Shown piece by piece: positions 6,437 through 14,995 of a DNA stretch of 64,000 bases (the stretch's first letter is position 1; every line of letters begins with the position of its first letter). The notes beneath the pieces were generated by a model. It made no database searches and was not told the origin of the DNA. It was given only the letters and a program-made list of their open reading frames with translations. Made by a program: the position numbers and the translations under genes. This DNA is from Oligoflexus tunisiensis (lineage in GTDB: Bacteria > Bdellovibrionota_B > Oligoflexia > Oligoflexales > Oligoflexaceae), in the NCBI RefSeq assembly GCF_001748245.1, contig NZ_BDFO01000001.1:6105346-6169345 (forward strand), written 5' to 3'.

Positions 6437-8269
6437 ATGAATGATCTGCGACACCTGGCCGCTCAGTTGCGTGTCGATAGCATTCGCTGCACGACAGAGG
6501 CGGGGTCCGGGCATCCCACATCCTGTTTGTCAGCTGCCGATCTCATGGCGGTGCTCCTGGCCAACTACCTGAAATATGATTGGAGTCATCCTCACCTGCC
6601 CAATAACGACCGTCTGATCTTCAGCAAGGGCCACGCCTGTCCTCTGCTCTATGCCATGTTTAAAGCAGCCGGCGTCATCACCGACGAGGAATTGCTCAGC
6701 TTGCGGAAATTCGGCAGTCGCCTCCAGGGCCATCCCAATCCTGGAGTTCTGCCCTATGTTGATGTCGCCACGGGCTCTCTGGGCCAGGGTTTACCCATTG
6801 GTGTTGGTATGGCCCTCAGCGGCAAGTACCTGGACAAACTTCCCTTCCGCGTTTGGGTGCTCCTTGGTGATAGCGAAATGTCGGAAGGCTCGATCTGGGA
6901 AGCCTTCGAGAAGGCATCATACTATAAGCTCGATCATCTCATCGCCATCCTGGATATGAACCGGCTCGGCCAGCGTGGTGAAACCGAACTCGGTTGGGAC
7001 AGTAAAGCTTACGCCACTCGCGCCCGCGCTTTCGGTTGGCGCGCGATCGAGGTGGACGGACATGATCTGGTGGCTATCGATCAAGCCTACCGCGAGGCGC
7101 TGAATGCGGATGGCCAGCCTATCTGCTTGATCGCAAGGACTGAGAAAGGGCATGGTTTTGCGGCGGTGGCTGACAAAGAGAACTGGCACGGCAAGCCCTT
7201 CGATCCGGAACAGGCGAAGAAGGCTATTAATGCACTGGGAGGGCTGCGCTCTCTCACCATTCAAACCGCCCAACCGGAAGCCCTTCAGCCGCCCAACTCT
7301 TTTCGCGAGAAGGCTCTCGAACTGCCGCGCTACGAGCCAGGTAGCAAGGAGGCGACGCGCAAGGCCTACGGAGATGCTCTTGTTGCCGTTGGCGCCAGCC
7401 GTGCGGCCGTCGTCGCCCTCGATGCCGAAGTATCCAACTCGACTTTCTCCGAAGAGTTCAAACATGCCTTTCCCGAGCGCTTCTTTGAAATGTTCATCGC
7501 CGAGCAGCAGCTGGTCGCGGCGGCGGTCGGCTTGAGCGTATTGGGAAAACAAGTTTACGCATCAACGTTCGCCGCCTTCTTCACGCGAGCCTACGATCAG
7601 ATCCGCATGGCCGCCATCTCGAATGCAAACCTTCGTCTTGTTGGTTCCCATGCCGGGGTCAGCATTGGTGAGGACGGTCCATCGCAAATGGGACTTGAAG
7701 ACCTGGCCATGATGCGCGCCGTCCATGGCAGCACCGTGCTTTATCCTTGTGATCCCAATCAAACGGCCCAGCTCGTCCTCGCGATGTCAGACCTGGCTGG
7801 GATTTCTTACCTGCGCACGACAAGAGCCAAAACACCGGTCATCTATCCATCGGGCGAGTCCTTTGCCGTCGGCGGCAGCAGGATTCTCAGACAATCCGCC
7901 CGTGATCAGGTGACCGTGGTCGCCGCCGGCATCACGGTGCATGAGGCTCTGCAAGCATACGAGACTCTGATGTTGGAAAACATCGCGATTCGAGTCATCG
8001 ACGCCTACTCAGTGAAACCGATGGATGGACGCACGTTACGGACGGCCGCGCAAGACACCCAAGGAAGGATCGTTGTCGTCGAAGATCATTGGCCCGAAGG
8101 TGGTCTTGGCGACGCCGTGCTGGACGCTCTCGCTGATGTCCCCATGAATCTTCACGTGACAAAGCTTGCCGTCCGCTCCATGCCTGGTTCAGGGAAACCC
8201 GAGCAGCTGCTGGATGCGGCCGGTATCAATGCGGACCACATCGTGAAAGCCGTGAAGAACCTTGCCTGA
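6437..8269 (+). CDS. tkt: Transketolase
   Basis: A 610-residue thiamine-diphosphate enzyme that moves two-carbon ketol units between sugar phosphates, linking the pentose-phosphate pathway to glycolysis. The N-terminal half has GSGHPTSCLSAADLMAVL, the FSKGHACPLLYAM loop and a GDSEMSEGSIWEA thiamine-binding motif. The middle and C-terminal halves have FIAEQQLVAAAVGLSV and the pyrimidine-binding domain. The length suits the shorter (animal/archaeal-like) class rather than the roughly 660-residue E. coli type. ATG 6437 follows AAGGAGG (6424-6430) with a 6-nt spacer. It is first in an operon with gnd and zwf; the 52-bp element lies upstream. Confidence 0.92.
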   Translation: MNDLRHLAAQLRVDSIRCTTEAGSGHPTSCLSAADLMAVLLANYLKYDWSHPHLPNNDRLIFSKGHACPLLYAMFKAAGVITDEELLSLRKFGSRLQGHPNPGVLPYVDVATGSLGQGLPIGVGMALSGKYLDKLPFRVWVLLGDSEMSEGSIWEAFEKASYYKLDHLIAILDMNRLGQRGETELGWDSKAYATRARAFGWRAIEVDGHDLVAIDQAYREALNADGQPICLIARTEKGHGFAAVADKENWHGKPFDPEQAKKAINALGGLRSLTIQTAQPEALQPPNSFREKALELPRYEPGSKEATRKAYGDALVAVGASRAAVVALDAEVSNSTFSEEFKHAFPERFFEMFIAEQQLVAAAVGLSVLGKQVYASTFAAFFTRAYDQIRMAAISNANLRLVGSHAGVSIGEDGPSQMGLEDLAMMRAVHGSTVLYPCDPNQTAQLVLAMSDLAGISYLRTTRAKTPVIYPSGESFAVGGSRILRQSARDQVTVVAAGITVHEALQAYETLMLENIAIRVIDAYSVKPMDGRTLRTAAQDTQGRIVVVEDHWPEGGLGDAVLDALADVPMNLHVTKLAVRSMPGSGKPEQLLDAAGINADHIVKAVKNLA

Positions 8270-8302
8270 AGGAGTCGGGCATGCCCATTGGAGGGAAGTG
8301 AC

Positions 8303-9337
8303 GTGGAAATCGGAATGATAGGCCTTGGTCGCATGGGAACCAATATGGTTCGCCGACTCCTGGGGGCTGGGCATCACTGTGTGGTCTATGACCTTGATCC
8401 TGAAGCGGTGAAAGCCCTCGCAAGGAATGGCGCAACCGGAGTGAGTTCTCTCCAGGAGCTGGCTCACTCACTCTCCGAACCGCGCACGGTGTGGATGATG
8501 GTACCGGCCGCTGCCGTCGATGACACGCTCGCAGAGCTTGCGTCTCACCTCGCGGCCGACGATGTGGTGGTCGATGGCGGCAACTCCCACTATCACGATG
8601 ACATCAAACGAGCGGCGTCGCTCCAGGCGAAGGGAATTTATTACCTTGATGTCGGGACCAGCGGAGGCGTTTGGGGTCTGGAGCGCGGTTACTGCCTCAT
8701 GATAGGCGGTGAGGAATCCGCGGTGAAACGGCTGGAACCCATGTTCGAAGCGTTGGCTCCAGGCATGAGCGCGGCGCCACGGACGCCTGGACGTAGTGGC
8801 CCGAGTTCTTCAGCAGAGCGAGGCTACCTCCACTGCGGCTCAGCCGGCGCCGGCCATTTCGTAAAAATGGTTCATAATGGAATCGAATATGGACTCATGC
8901 AGGCCTATGCCGAGGGACTGAATATCCTTCACCACGCAAATATCGGTATGCAGCAACAAGCTCCCAATGCCGAGACCACGCCCCTTCGCAACCCGGAACG
9001 ATACCGCTACGAACTTGACCTTACGGCCATCACCGAACTTTGGAGACGCGGCAGTGTGGTCTCGTCCTGGCTCCTCGACTTGACCGCGCAGGCTCTCCAT
9101 GAAAAGCCAGACCTCGAAGGATTTGCCGGTCGCGTGTCTGATTCAGGCGAAGGCCGTTGGACTTTGATGGCGGCGATCGATGGGTCCGTTCCCGCTCCGG
9201 TCTTGAGTGCAGCCGTCTTCGCAAGGTTCAGCTCGCGCGGTGAGTCCGCCTTTGCTGACAAATTGCTATCCGCCATGCGCTATGGATTTGGCGGTCACCA
9301 CGAAAAGACCGAACCACCGCCAGGAGGAACGCTATGA
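8303..9337 (+). CDS. gnd: 6-phosphogluconate dehydrogenase, decarboxylating, short type
   Basis: A 344-residue enzyme that oxidises 6-phosphogluconate to ribulose 5-phosphate and CO2. It has a Rossmann motif GLGRMG (7-12), DGGNSHYHDD (about 90), GTSGGVWG (about 118) and the catalytic HFVKMVHNGIEY (about 190). It belongs to the short GntZ/YqeC class, often NAD-preferring, not the 470-residue class. There is an extra Ser/Pro-rich stretch just before the catalytic Lys region. The GTG start at 8303 follows GGAGGG with a 7-nt spacer. The stop overlaps the zwf start (ATGA). Confidence 0.9.
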   Translation: MEIGMIGLGRMGTNMVRRLLGAGHHCVVYDLDPEAVKALARNGATGVSSLQELAHSLSEPRTVWMMVPAAAVDDTLAELASHLAADDVVVDGGNSHYHDDIKRAASLQAKGIYYLDVGTSGGVWGLERGYCLMIGGEESAVKRLEPMFEALAPGMSAAPRTPGRSGPSSSAERGYLHCGSAGAGHFVKMVHNGIEYGLMQAYAEGLNILHHANIGMQQQAPNAETTPLRNPERYRYELDLTAITELWRRGSVVSSWLLDLTAQALHEKPDLEGFAGRVSDSGEGRWTLMAAIDGSVPAPVLSAAVFARFSSRGESAFADKLLSAMRYGFGGHHEKTEPPPGGTL

Positions 9338-10734
9338 AAGCGGAGCGATCCGATGCCTTCGTTTTCTTCGGCATTACAGGTGATTTGGCATTCAAAAAGA
9401 TCTTTCCAGCCTTGCAGGCGATGGTACGCCGTGGGCACCTCGCCATGCCGGTGATCGGCGTGGCGCGATCACGCTGGGACCTGGCTCAGTTCAAGGCGCG
9501 GGCCAAGGCCAGCATTGAGGCGCACGGAGACTTCGACCCGGTCGTGTTTGAGAAACTTTCCGCGCTCCTCCGCTATGTGGAGGGGGACTATACCGATGCC
9601 TCCACATTTGTGGCCTTGCGGGAGGCTCTTGGTGATGCCATGCGTCCGCTCTTTTATCTCGCGATTCCACCCAGTATGTTCGTCGCCGTGGCCAATCACC
9701 TGGCGGCGTCCGGCTGTGCGAAGAACGCCAGAATCGTGGTCGAAAAGCCTTTTGGACGCGACCTCGCCTCGGCTCAGGCGCTCAACCGAACTCTGCTCGA
9801 ACATTTCCCGGAGTCCTCGATTTTCCGTATTGATCATTTTCTCGGCAAAGAGCCGGTGCAGAATCTTGTCTACTTCCGTTTTGCCAATCCCCTGGTCGAA
9901 GCCGGATGGAACCATGAATGGATTGAAAGCGTTCAAATCACAATGGCGGAAAGCTTCGGTATCGAAGGGCGCGGCAGGTTTTTCGAAGAAGCGGGTGCCA
10001 TCCGCGATGTCCTGCAGAATCACTTGCTGCAGGTTTTAGCCTGCCTCGGCATGGAGTGCCCCTGCAGAAAAGACGATGAAGCCATTCGCGATGAGCGAGC
10101 ACGCTTACTCAAGGACGTTCGAACCCTCGAAGCGGCCGACGTGGTCCGTGGTCAGTTTCGTGGATACCGACGGGAACCCGGCGTGGCTTTGGATTCTCAG
10201 GTGGAAACCTTTGTCGCTGCACAATTCCACATCGACAATGCCCGTTGGGCCGGTGTTCCCTTTTTTATTCGCGCCGGCAAGCGTCTGCCGGTTACGATTA
10301 CTGAAGTGCTGGTGAAATTCAAGTGTCCGACTCCGGCCACGCTCAACTTTTACCTGGCACCGCCCGCCAACCACTATCGTTTCCGAATCAACCCCGAAGT
10401 CGTTCTGGCAATCGGCGCGAAGGTCAAGAAACCTGGAGAGCTTCTTGTGGGAGAAGCGATCGAGCTGCTCGCCCATCACCAATCTCAAGATGTCATGAGT
10501 GCCTATGAACGACTCATCGGAGACGCCGTGATCGGCGACACGGCTCTGTTTGCCAGACAGGACGCTGTCGAAACCTCATGGCGCATCGTGGATCAGGTCC
10601 TGGGAAATGCCGCGCATCTCTATGAATATGAACCTGGAACCTGGGGTCCGCGCGAAGCCATGACACAATGCGGGCCTGAGGGTGGATGGCACGACCCGCG
10701 ACCTGATTTCACGCACCTGCCCGGGGCTATGTGA
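9334..10734 (+). CDS. zwf: Glucose-6-phosphate 1-dehydrogenase
   Basis: A 466-residue enzyme catalysing the first, NADPH-producing step of the oxidative pentose-phosphate pathway. It shows the N-terminal FGITGDLAFKKIFPAL nucleotide site, VVEKPFGRDL, and the substrate/catalytic motif RIDHFLGKEPVQN (about 165-177). Length is normal. It is translationally coupled to gnd by an ATGA overlap, with GGAGG just upstream. Its 3' end overlaps the 3' end of the convergent pgl gene by 8 bp, so the two operons meet end to end. Confidence 0.95.
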   Translation: MKAERSDAFVFFGITGDLAFKKIFPALQAMVRRGHLAMPVIGVARSRWDLAQFKARAKASIEAHGDFDPVVFEKLSALLRYVEGDYTDASTFVALREALGDAMRPLFYLAIPPSMFVAVANHLAASGCAKNARIVVEKPFGRDLASAQALNRTLLEHFPESSIFRIDHFLGKEPVQNLVYFRFANPLVEAGWNHEWIESVQITMAESFGIEGRGRFFEEAGAIRDVLQNHLLQVLACLGMECPCRKDDEAIRDERARLLKDVRTLEAADVVRGQFRGYRREPGVALDSQVETFVAAQFHIDNARWAGVPFFIRAGKRLPVTITEVLVKFKCPTPATLNFYLAPPANHYRFRINPEVVLAIGAKVKKPGELLVGEAIELLAHHQSQDVMSAYERLIGDAVIGDTALFARQDAVETSWRIVDQVLGNAAHLYEYEPGTWGPREAMTQCGPEGGWHDPRPDFTHLPGAM

Positions 10735-11479
10735 AAGGCTTGGATGCTCCGGCCTGCAGAATGGAGGCGGCCGAGGCGTCCAGGAGCCAAATCAGTTGAC
10801 CGTCTTTCGGTTGAACGCCTTGCATAGGCAATTTTTCTGGATCCGGTGGGTTCTCCAGGACGGTCTGAACCATGGAGCTTTTTCGAACACCACTCACGAG
10901 CACAAGCACGTACGCGGCCGCATTGATCACAGGATATGTGAAAGTAACTCGCTCAGTCGCGATCTGTGGGACGACGTTGCCCGCCACGAGATGGACCCTG
11001 TCCCGCAACGCTGCTGAGCCGGGAAAGAGCGAAGCGGTGTGTCCGTCTTCGCCGAGACCCAGCAAAATCAGATCGAAACGTGGCCATGTCCCAGGAGCCG
11101 GATCAAAGAATTGCCGCAGATCATCCTCATAGGTGCGTGCTGCCGATTGAACCGGATCTTCGCCTCGGATCCGATGAATGTTGGCATCCGGTACCTGAAG
11201 GGGATCCAGGAGATACTGCTTCGCCAATCGGTAGTTACTGTCCTTGTCCATCGGCCCGACATGACGCTCGTCTCCCCAAAAAAAATGGACCTTCGACCAA
11301 TCCAATTCGCTGGCCCGGTCGGCTGTGAGTTGGATGAAGAGTTCCTTGGGTGTTTCACCGCCGGACAGAGCTACGGTAAAGCGTCCGGTATTTTGTATTG
11401 AGGTGACAGCACGCATCACGAATTGGTCAGCCGCCAGCCTTCCGAGCGCTTTGAGGTCGGCGACGATATGCAACTCCAT
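10727..11479 (-). CDS. pgl: 6-phosphogluconolactonase
   Basis: About 250 residues; hydrolyses 6-phosphogluconolactone between the zwf and gnd reactions. Motifs are TVALSGGETPKELF near the N-terminus, HFFWGDERHVGP, and LLGLGEDGHTASLFPG, all typical of the DevB/Pgl family. I use ATG 11479 because family members start close to this point. A TTG at 11512 preceded by AGGAAG is a possible alternative that adds 11 residues. It is downstream of rpiB in a minus-strand pair facing tkt-gnd-zwf, completing the pathway. Confidence 0.92.
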   Translation of the reverse strand: MELHIVADLKALGRLAADQFVMRAVTSIQNTGRFTVALSGGETPKELFIQLTADRASELDWSKVHFFWGDERHVGPMDKDSNYRLAKQYLLDPLQVPDANIHRIRGEDPVQSAARTYEDDLRQFFDPAPGTWPRFDLILLGLGEDGHTASLFPGSAALRDRVHLVAGNVVPQIATERVTFTYPVINAAAYVLVLVSGVRKSSMVQTVLENPPDPEKLPMQGVQPKDGQLIWLLDASAASILQAGASKPFT

Positions 11480-11531
11480 TTGGGTTACTTCCCGGTAACT
11501 TCGTTTGTTCAAGGCAGTCTTCCTGGATGGA

Positions 11532-11999
11532 TCAGCTGGTGGAATGGTCTCTCACGTTTTCCTCGAGCTGAACGATTTTTTTCAAACGCCGTCGATGCCT
11601 ATCCGCACCCGTAAAGCGCGCTTCGAGATAGGCCATGGACAGGTCCTTCGCCAGCTCAACCCCGACAACCCGAGCCCCAAGGACGAGTATATTCATATCG
11701 TCGTGCTCAACGCCCTGGTGGGCCGAATAGCTGTCATGGGCCAAGCCGGCCCGTATGCCTGGGATCTTGTTGGCGGCAACGGAAGCCCCTATCCCACTCC
11801 CACAAAGCAAAATTCCACGGGCGCCCGCTTGAACACTTTTAGCAACTTTCACGGCATAGTCTGGATAGTCCACGGGGCTTTTGTCATAGGAACCGACATC
11901 TTCAACAGCGAAACCCTTTGCTTGAAGATATTCGAGCAAGGCAAGTTTCAAGTCAAAACCTGCATGGTCATTTCCCAGTGTGACTCGTATTTCGCTCAT
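11532..11999 (-). CDS. rpiB: Ribose-5-phosphate isomerase B
   Basis: A 155-residue enzyme interconverting ribulose 5-phosphate and ribose 5-phosphate. Motifs are LGNDHAGFDLK at the N-terminus, LLCGSGIGASVAANK with the catalytic cysteine near residue 66, and HDDMNILVLGARV. Length fits RpiB/LacA. It is first of the rpiB-pgl pair, with 19-52 nt to pgl depending on the pgl start. Its promoter must lie in 12000-12200, divergent from the alkA gene. Confidence 0.93.
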   Translation of the reverse strand: MSEIRVTLGNDHAGFDLKLALLEYLQAKGFAVEDVGSYDKSPVDYPDYAVKVAKSVQAGARGILLCGSGIGASVAANKIPGIRAGLAHDSYSAHQGVEHDDMNILVLGARVVGVELAKDLSMAYLEARFTGADRHRRRLKKIVQLEENVRDHSTS

Positions 12000-12350
12000 T
12001 TATATTGCTCGCTAACTCAGGATAACGGCTTTCGTCTCATGAAACGCACCGGGATTACCAATGGAGCGCTTTCAGATCATTCTGAATGCGATTTGATTCA
12101 TTCAAGGATACCACCTGGCAAAAATCCTAAGGCAAAGTTGAAAGGTGGTCTTGTTTGTCAACGCAGCATTGCAAGCGTGTGCCTGAAAGCAACGCAATAA
12201 AAGTCATATAGGATTTCCGAAATAGTAAAAACCTGCTGAAGCTATTTATGTCACCTTTACCAATGGTTAAGCTTAAAGCAGATCCTTGCACACCCAGCGG
12301 CCTCACACTTGCATTCACCTTTGTCGCTCTGAGCTTGAGGAATGGGACCT
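12000..12350. other. Divergent intergenic region between rpiB and alkA
   Basis: No ORF with coding character is present. The region carries the second copy of the 52-bp element and must hold the promoter for rpiB-pgl on the minus strand and for alkA on the plus strand. I could not mark a clear -35/-10 pair. Confidence 0.5.
12208..12259 (+). promoter_or_regulatory. 52-bp shared upstream element, copy 2
   Basis: This is the partner of 6279-6330 (42/52 identical, no gaps). Identity is highest in TATAGGATTT, CTGCTGAAG and ATTnATGTCA. It lies 92 nt before the alkA start. With copy 1 it brackets the pentose-phosphate cassette as a direct repeat, so a trace of duplication or of insertion of the cassette is a second possible explanation beside co-regulation. 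Confidence 0.6.
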
Positions 12351-13319
12351 ATGACATCGATATTTTCCACAGCCAGGCATTGGGTCAGTGTAACAGCCCC
12401 TTATCGCCTGGATCTCACCGTGAGCGTCCTGCGACGCCTGTCGACAAATACGGTGGACATCTTCACGGCAGAGGGTCAATATATTCGCGCCTTCGGGGAC
12501 TTTCAGCAGCCGGTGGTCGTGCTTGTCACACAGGAAAAGCCTGAGACTCTGGCCGTCACGATTGAGGGAAGGACAGCGGATCACGTTCCAGCTTTGGCCC
12601 TCGTGCGACGGATGCTCGGAGTCGATCGGGACCTTGCATCTTTTACGCGCGCCGCGAAACGCATCTCATGGCTTCGCCCGCTGGTGATCGCCATGTCCGG
12701 GGTGAAACCCCCGCGCTATCCGACCCTCTGGGAAGCCTGCGTGAATGCCATTCTCTTTCAACAGGTCAGTCTCGCTGCGGCAAGCTCCATCTTGCGCCGC
12801 ATGATCGAAGCCATGAGCCCACCTATCGAACGAAACCATATTACGTTCCATCCCTTTCCCAGTGTCGAAAAATTCACGAGCACGCGCGACGACCTTCTGA
12901 GAAACGTCGGTCTGAGTACGAGCAAGCTGGCCACACTTCGCCGAGTGGCCGATGCGATTCAGGCGAGGGTACTGGACGAAACATCATTGGAAGCACTTCC
13001 CAGTCCCGAAGCTGCGGCTCGGCTCCGTCAGATCAAGGGAATAGGTTCCTGGACCGCCACGGTTATTCTATTGCGTGGACTCGGGCGTCTTGATGTCTTT
13101 CCTATGAATGATTCCAGTGTCGCGCGCAACCTCATCACGGTCGCGGGCGATACTCCATTCGACATCGATCAGGTTCTTGCCGCACTGGGTCCACAGCGCG
13201 GCATGCTCTACTATCACCTGCTGCTGGCACGGCTCAAGGCGCGCGGCGATATCGGTCGAGCTTCGGTCGCTGGTCTCGTGAGCCGCAATTTTACAGCTCA
13301 GCCAGGGCACCATGGGTAA
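12351..13319 (+). CDS. alkA: DNA-3-methyladenine glycosylase II family (AlkA-like)
   Basis: About 322 residues. The helix-hairpin-helix motif LRQIKGIGSWTATVILLRGL, followed by RLDVFPMND with the catalytic Asp, marks the AlkA/HhH-GPD glycosylases that excise alkylated bases. The upstream segment ILFQQVSLAAASSILRRM is the matching conserved helix. The N-terminal 120 residues resemble the AlkA N-domain and are not an Ada domain. ATG 12351 gives the upstream GAGGA a 9-nt spacer, whereas ATG 12342 would abut it. Placement next to the pentose-phosphate cassette and the shared element suggests stress-linked expression. Confidence 0.87.
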   Translation: MTSIFSTARHWVSVTAPYRLDLTVSVLRRLSTNTVDIFTAEGQYIRAFGDFQQPVVVLVTQEKPETLAVTIEGRTADHVPALALVRRMLGVDRDLASFTRAAKRISWLRPLVIAMSGVKPPRYPTLWEACVNAILFQQVSLAAASSILRRMIEAMSPPIERNHITFHPFPSVEKFTSTRDDLLRNVGLSTSKLATLRRVADAIQARVLDETSLEALPSPEAAARLRQIKGIGSWTATVILLRGLGRLDVFPMNDSSVARNLITVAGDTPFDIDQVLAALGPQRGMLYYHLLLARLKARGDIGRASVAGLVSRNFTAQPGHHG

Positions 13320-13443
13320 AGAATGCGGCCCATCAGTAAAAATCTTTTTTAGCTGCCTTTCATGAATATTTTAGAGTCAGTTCTTTATTCTCAGCGAAAT
13401 TAATTTGATCTGGATCCGTGCCGACGCGTCCATGGAGACTTGA

Positions 13444-14880
13444 ATGACCAACAGCCGAGTTGCGTGGAGGATGGGGCCAGTGCTGGGGATATCATACAAA
13501 AGCGCGAGAAGAACTTATGGGATTGCGTTTCGAGTTGCCTTTGCACTCAGCACTCTGAGCTTTCTGTTTGCGAGTGCATATACGCAATTCCGGCTGAGCG
13601 GCATCGATAAGGCCGCCCAGACCATTGAAAAAATAGCCTCTCCCTGCATTGAATACCTCCTCAAGATAAGAGAATCCCTGAATGACGTCGGAAAAGCGTC
13701 AGCCGCGTTTGTCGACCAGGTTCGCCGAAGCCCTCCTGGAAAACCGGAACTGCTGCTTGAGTCCATTGACAACCTCACACAGCACAGCAAGGCCTATCTG
13801 GACCTCACACTGCTCCCGCTCGAAGAAGAGGAGTGGAGGGCGATCGAGGAGGGGGTCAAAAGCGTAATCCGTGCCGTGAAGAGTCTGGCGGAAATTGCTC
13901 AGGCAGGTGACGCGGACATCGTTACACAATATTACCTCCAGGTGGTGCAACCTGCCATCCTGGGCTTGAACGAAACCATTCCGTCGGCGATCGCCCATGA
14001 TGCAAGCGTCGCGCAAAAGTTGGCCCAGCAAATCACTGTCCTGCACAAAGAGTCTCTTGCGGTGGTCGTGCTGCTCGATGTTCTGAGTCTGATGCTTTCC
14101 ATTTTCGCAGCCGTCATCATCTACCGCATGTTTCGGCGGCATGCTCGCCTGGAGGATGAGCACAGCCAGCTGCAACAAAGTCGTGTTGAGGAACTGAATA
14201 ACTTCGCGGGACGTGTGGCTCACGATATAAAAAATCCGTTAGGTACCATTTCGATGGGAATCGAGCTTCTACAATTTTCCGAATCACCGAAAGAGGAGCG
14301 GGAAACCATCGAGCTGACCCAGAGAGCTTTGCGGCGTGCAACGCAGCTCGTCGATGGCCTCCTTTCCTTCGCACGGGCCGAGAGCAATTCTGAAGGGGGA
14401 GATCATACTAACGTCCAGGAGGTGATAACACAGTTGGGTGCCGAATATAGCCGGATTGCACGTCAAGACCGCATTGATTTCTCCGTGGAGTCATCCGTAT
14501 CCGCTGAAGTCGGCTGCAGTCCTGGAATCATGGTCAGCATGATGGAAAATCTGATCCGCAATGCGATCAAACATATGGGCAACTCGGACAAGCGACAGAT
14601 TATCGCCAGAGCCCGCGTGGAGGGCAGAAAAGTTCACGTCGAAATAGAAGACACTGGCCCCGGTATACCGGACGAGATCAAAGATCATCTCTTCGAGCCT
14701 TTCGTTCGCGGCCGCCCAGGGGAAAGTGAAGGTCTGGGGCTCGGGCTCGCGACCGTAAAACGGCTGGCCGAGGCTAATGGCGGCGAGGTCGGTGCACGAT
14801 CGACTCGCGGTTCAGGCTCCACCTTCTGGTTCGACCTTCCGCTGGTTTCCAGCCGGCAAGGTTCAAATCCACACCTATAA
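13444..14880 (+). CDS. Membrane sensor histidine kinase
   Basis: A 478-residue orthodox kinase. TM1 lies at about 27-47 and TM2 at about 205-225; between them is a helical periplasmic sensor (four-helix-bundle type, no named domain). After TM2 a short linker leads to HisKA, RVAHDIKNPLGTIS, with phospho-acceptor His near residue 260, and HATPase_c with N box MENLIRNAIKH, DTGPGIP and GLGLGLATVKRL. There is no receiver domain and no adjacent classical response regulator, so its partner is elsewhere or is one of the nearby regulators. GGAG 6 nt before ATG supports the start. Confidence 0.88.
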   Translation: MTNSRVAWRMGPVLGISYKSARRTYGIAFRVAFALSTLSFLFASAYTQFRLSGIDKAAQTIEKIASPCIEYLLKIRESLNDVGKASAAFVDQVRRSPPGKPELLLESIDNLTQHSKAYLDLTLLPLEEEEWRAIEEGVKSVIRAVKSLAEIAQAGDADIVTQYYLQVVQPAILGLNETIPSAIAHDASVAQKLAQQITVLHKESLAVVVLLDVLSLMLSIFAAVIIYRMFRRHARLEDEHSQLQQSRVEELNNFAGRVAHDIKNPLGTISMGIELLQFSESPKEERETIELTQRALRRATQLVDGLLSFARAESNSEGGDHTNVQEVITQLGAEYSRIARQDRIDFSVESSVSAEVGCSPGIMVSMMENLIRNAIKHMGNSDKRQIIARARVEGRKVHVEIEDTGPGIPDEIKDHLFEPFVRGRPGESEGLGLGLATVKRLAEANGGEVGARSTRGSGSTFWFDLPLVSSRQGSNPHL

Positions 14881-14995
14881 ACGACCAACCCGGTTTGAAA
14901 AAGTGCTCCGCACGCCGATAAGAGAAGGCGGGTCTTCTGCATATTTAACCTGCAATGTTCCCATCCCCCTATCAATCCCGGGAGTCGCGCACCGT

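Noticed and set aside
6917..7552. 211-codon minus-strand ORF
   Set aside because: Lies opposite the transketolase thiamine-binding region and has no independent support.
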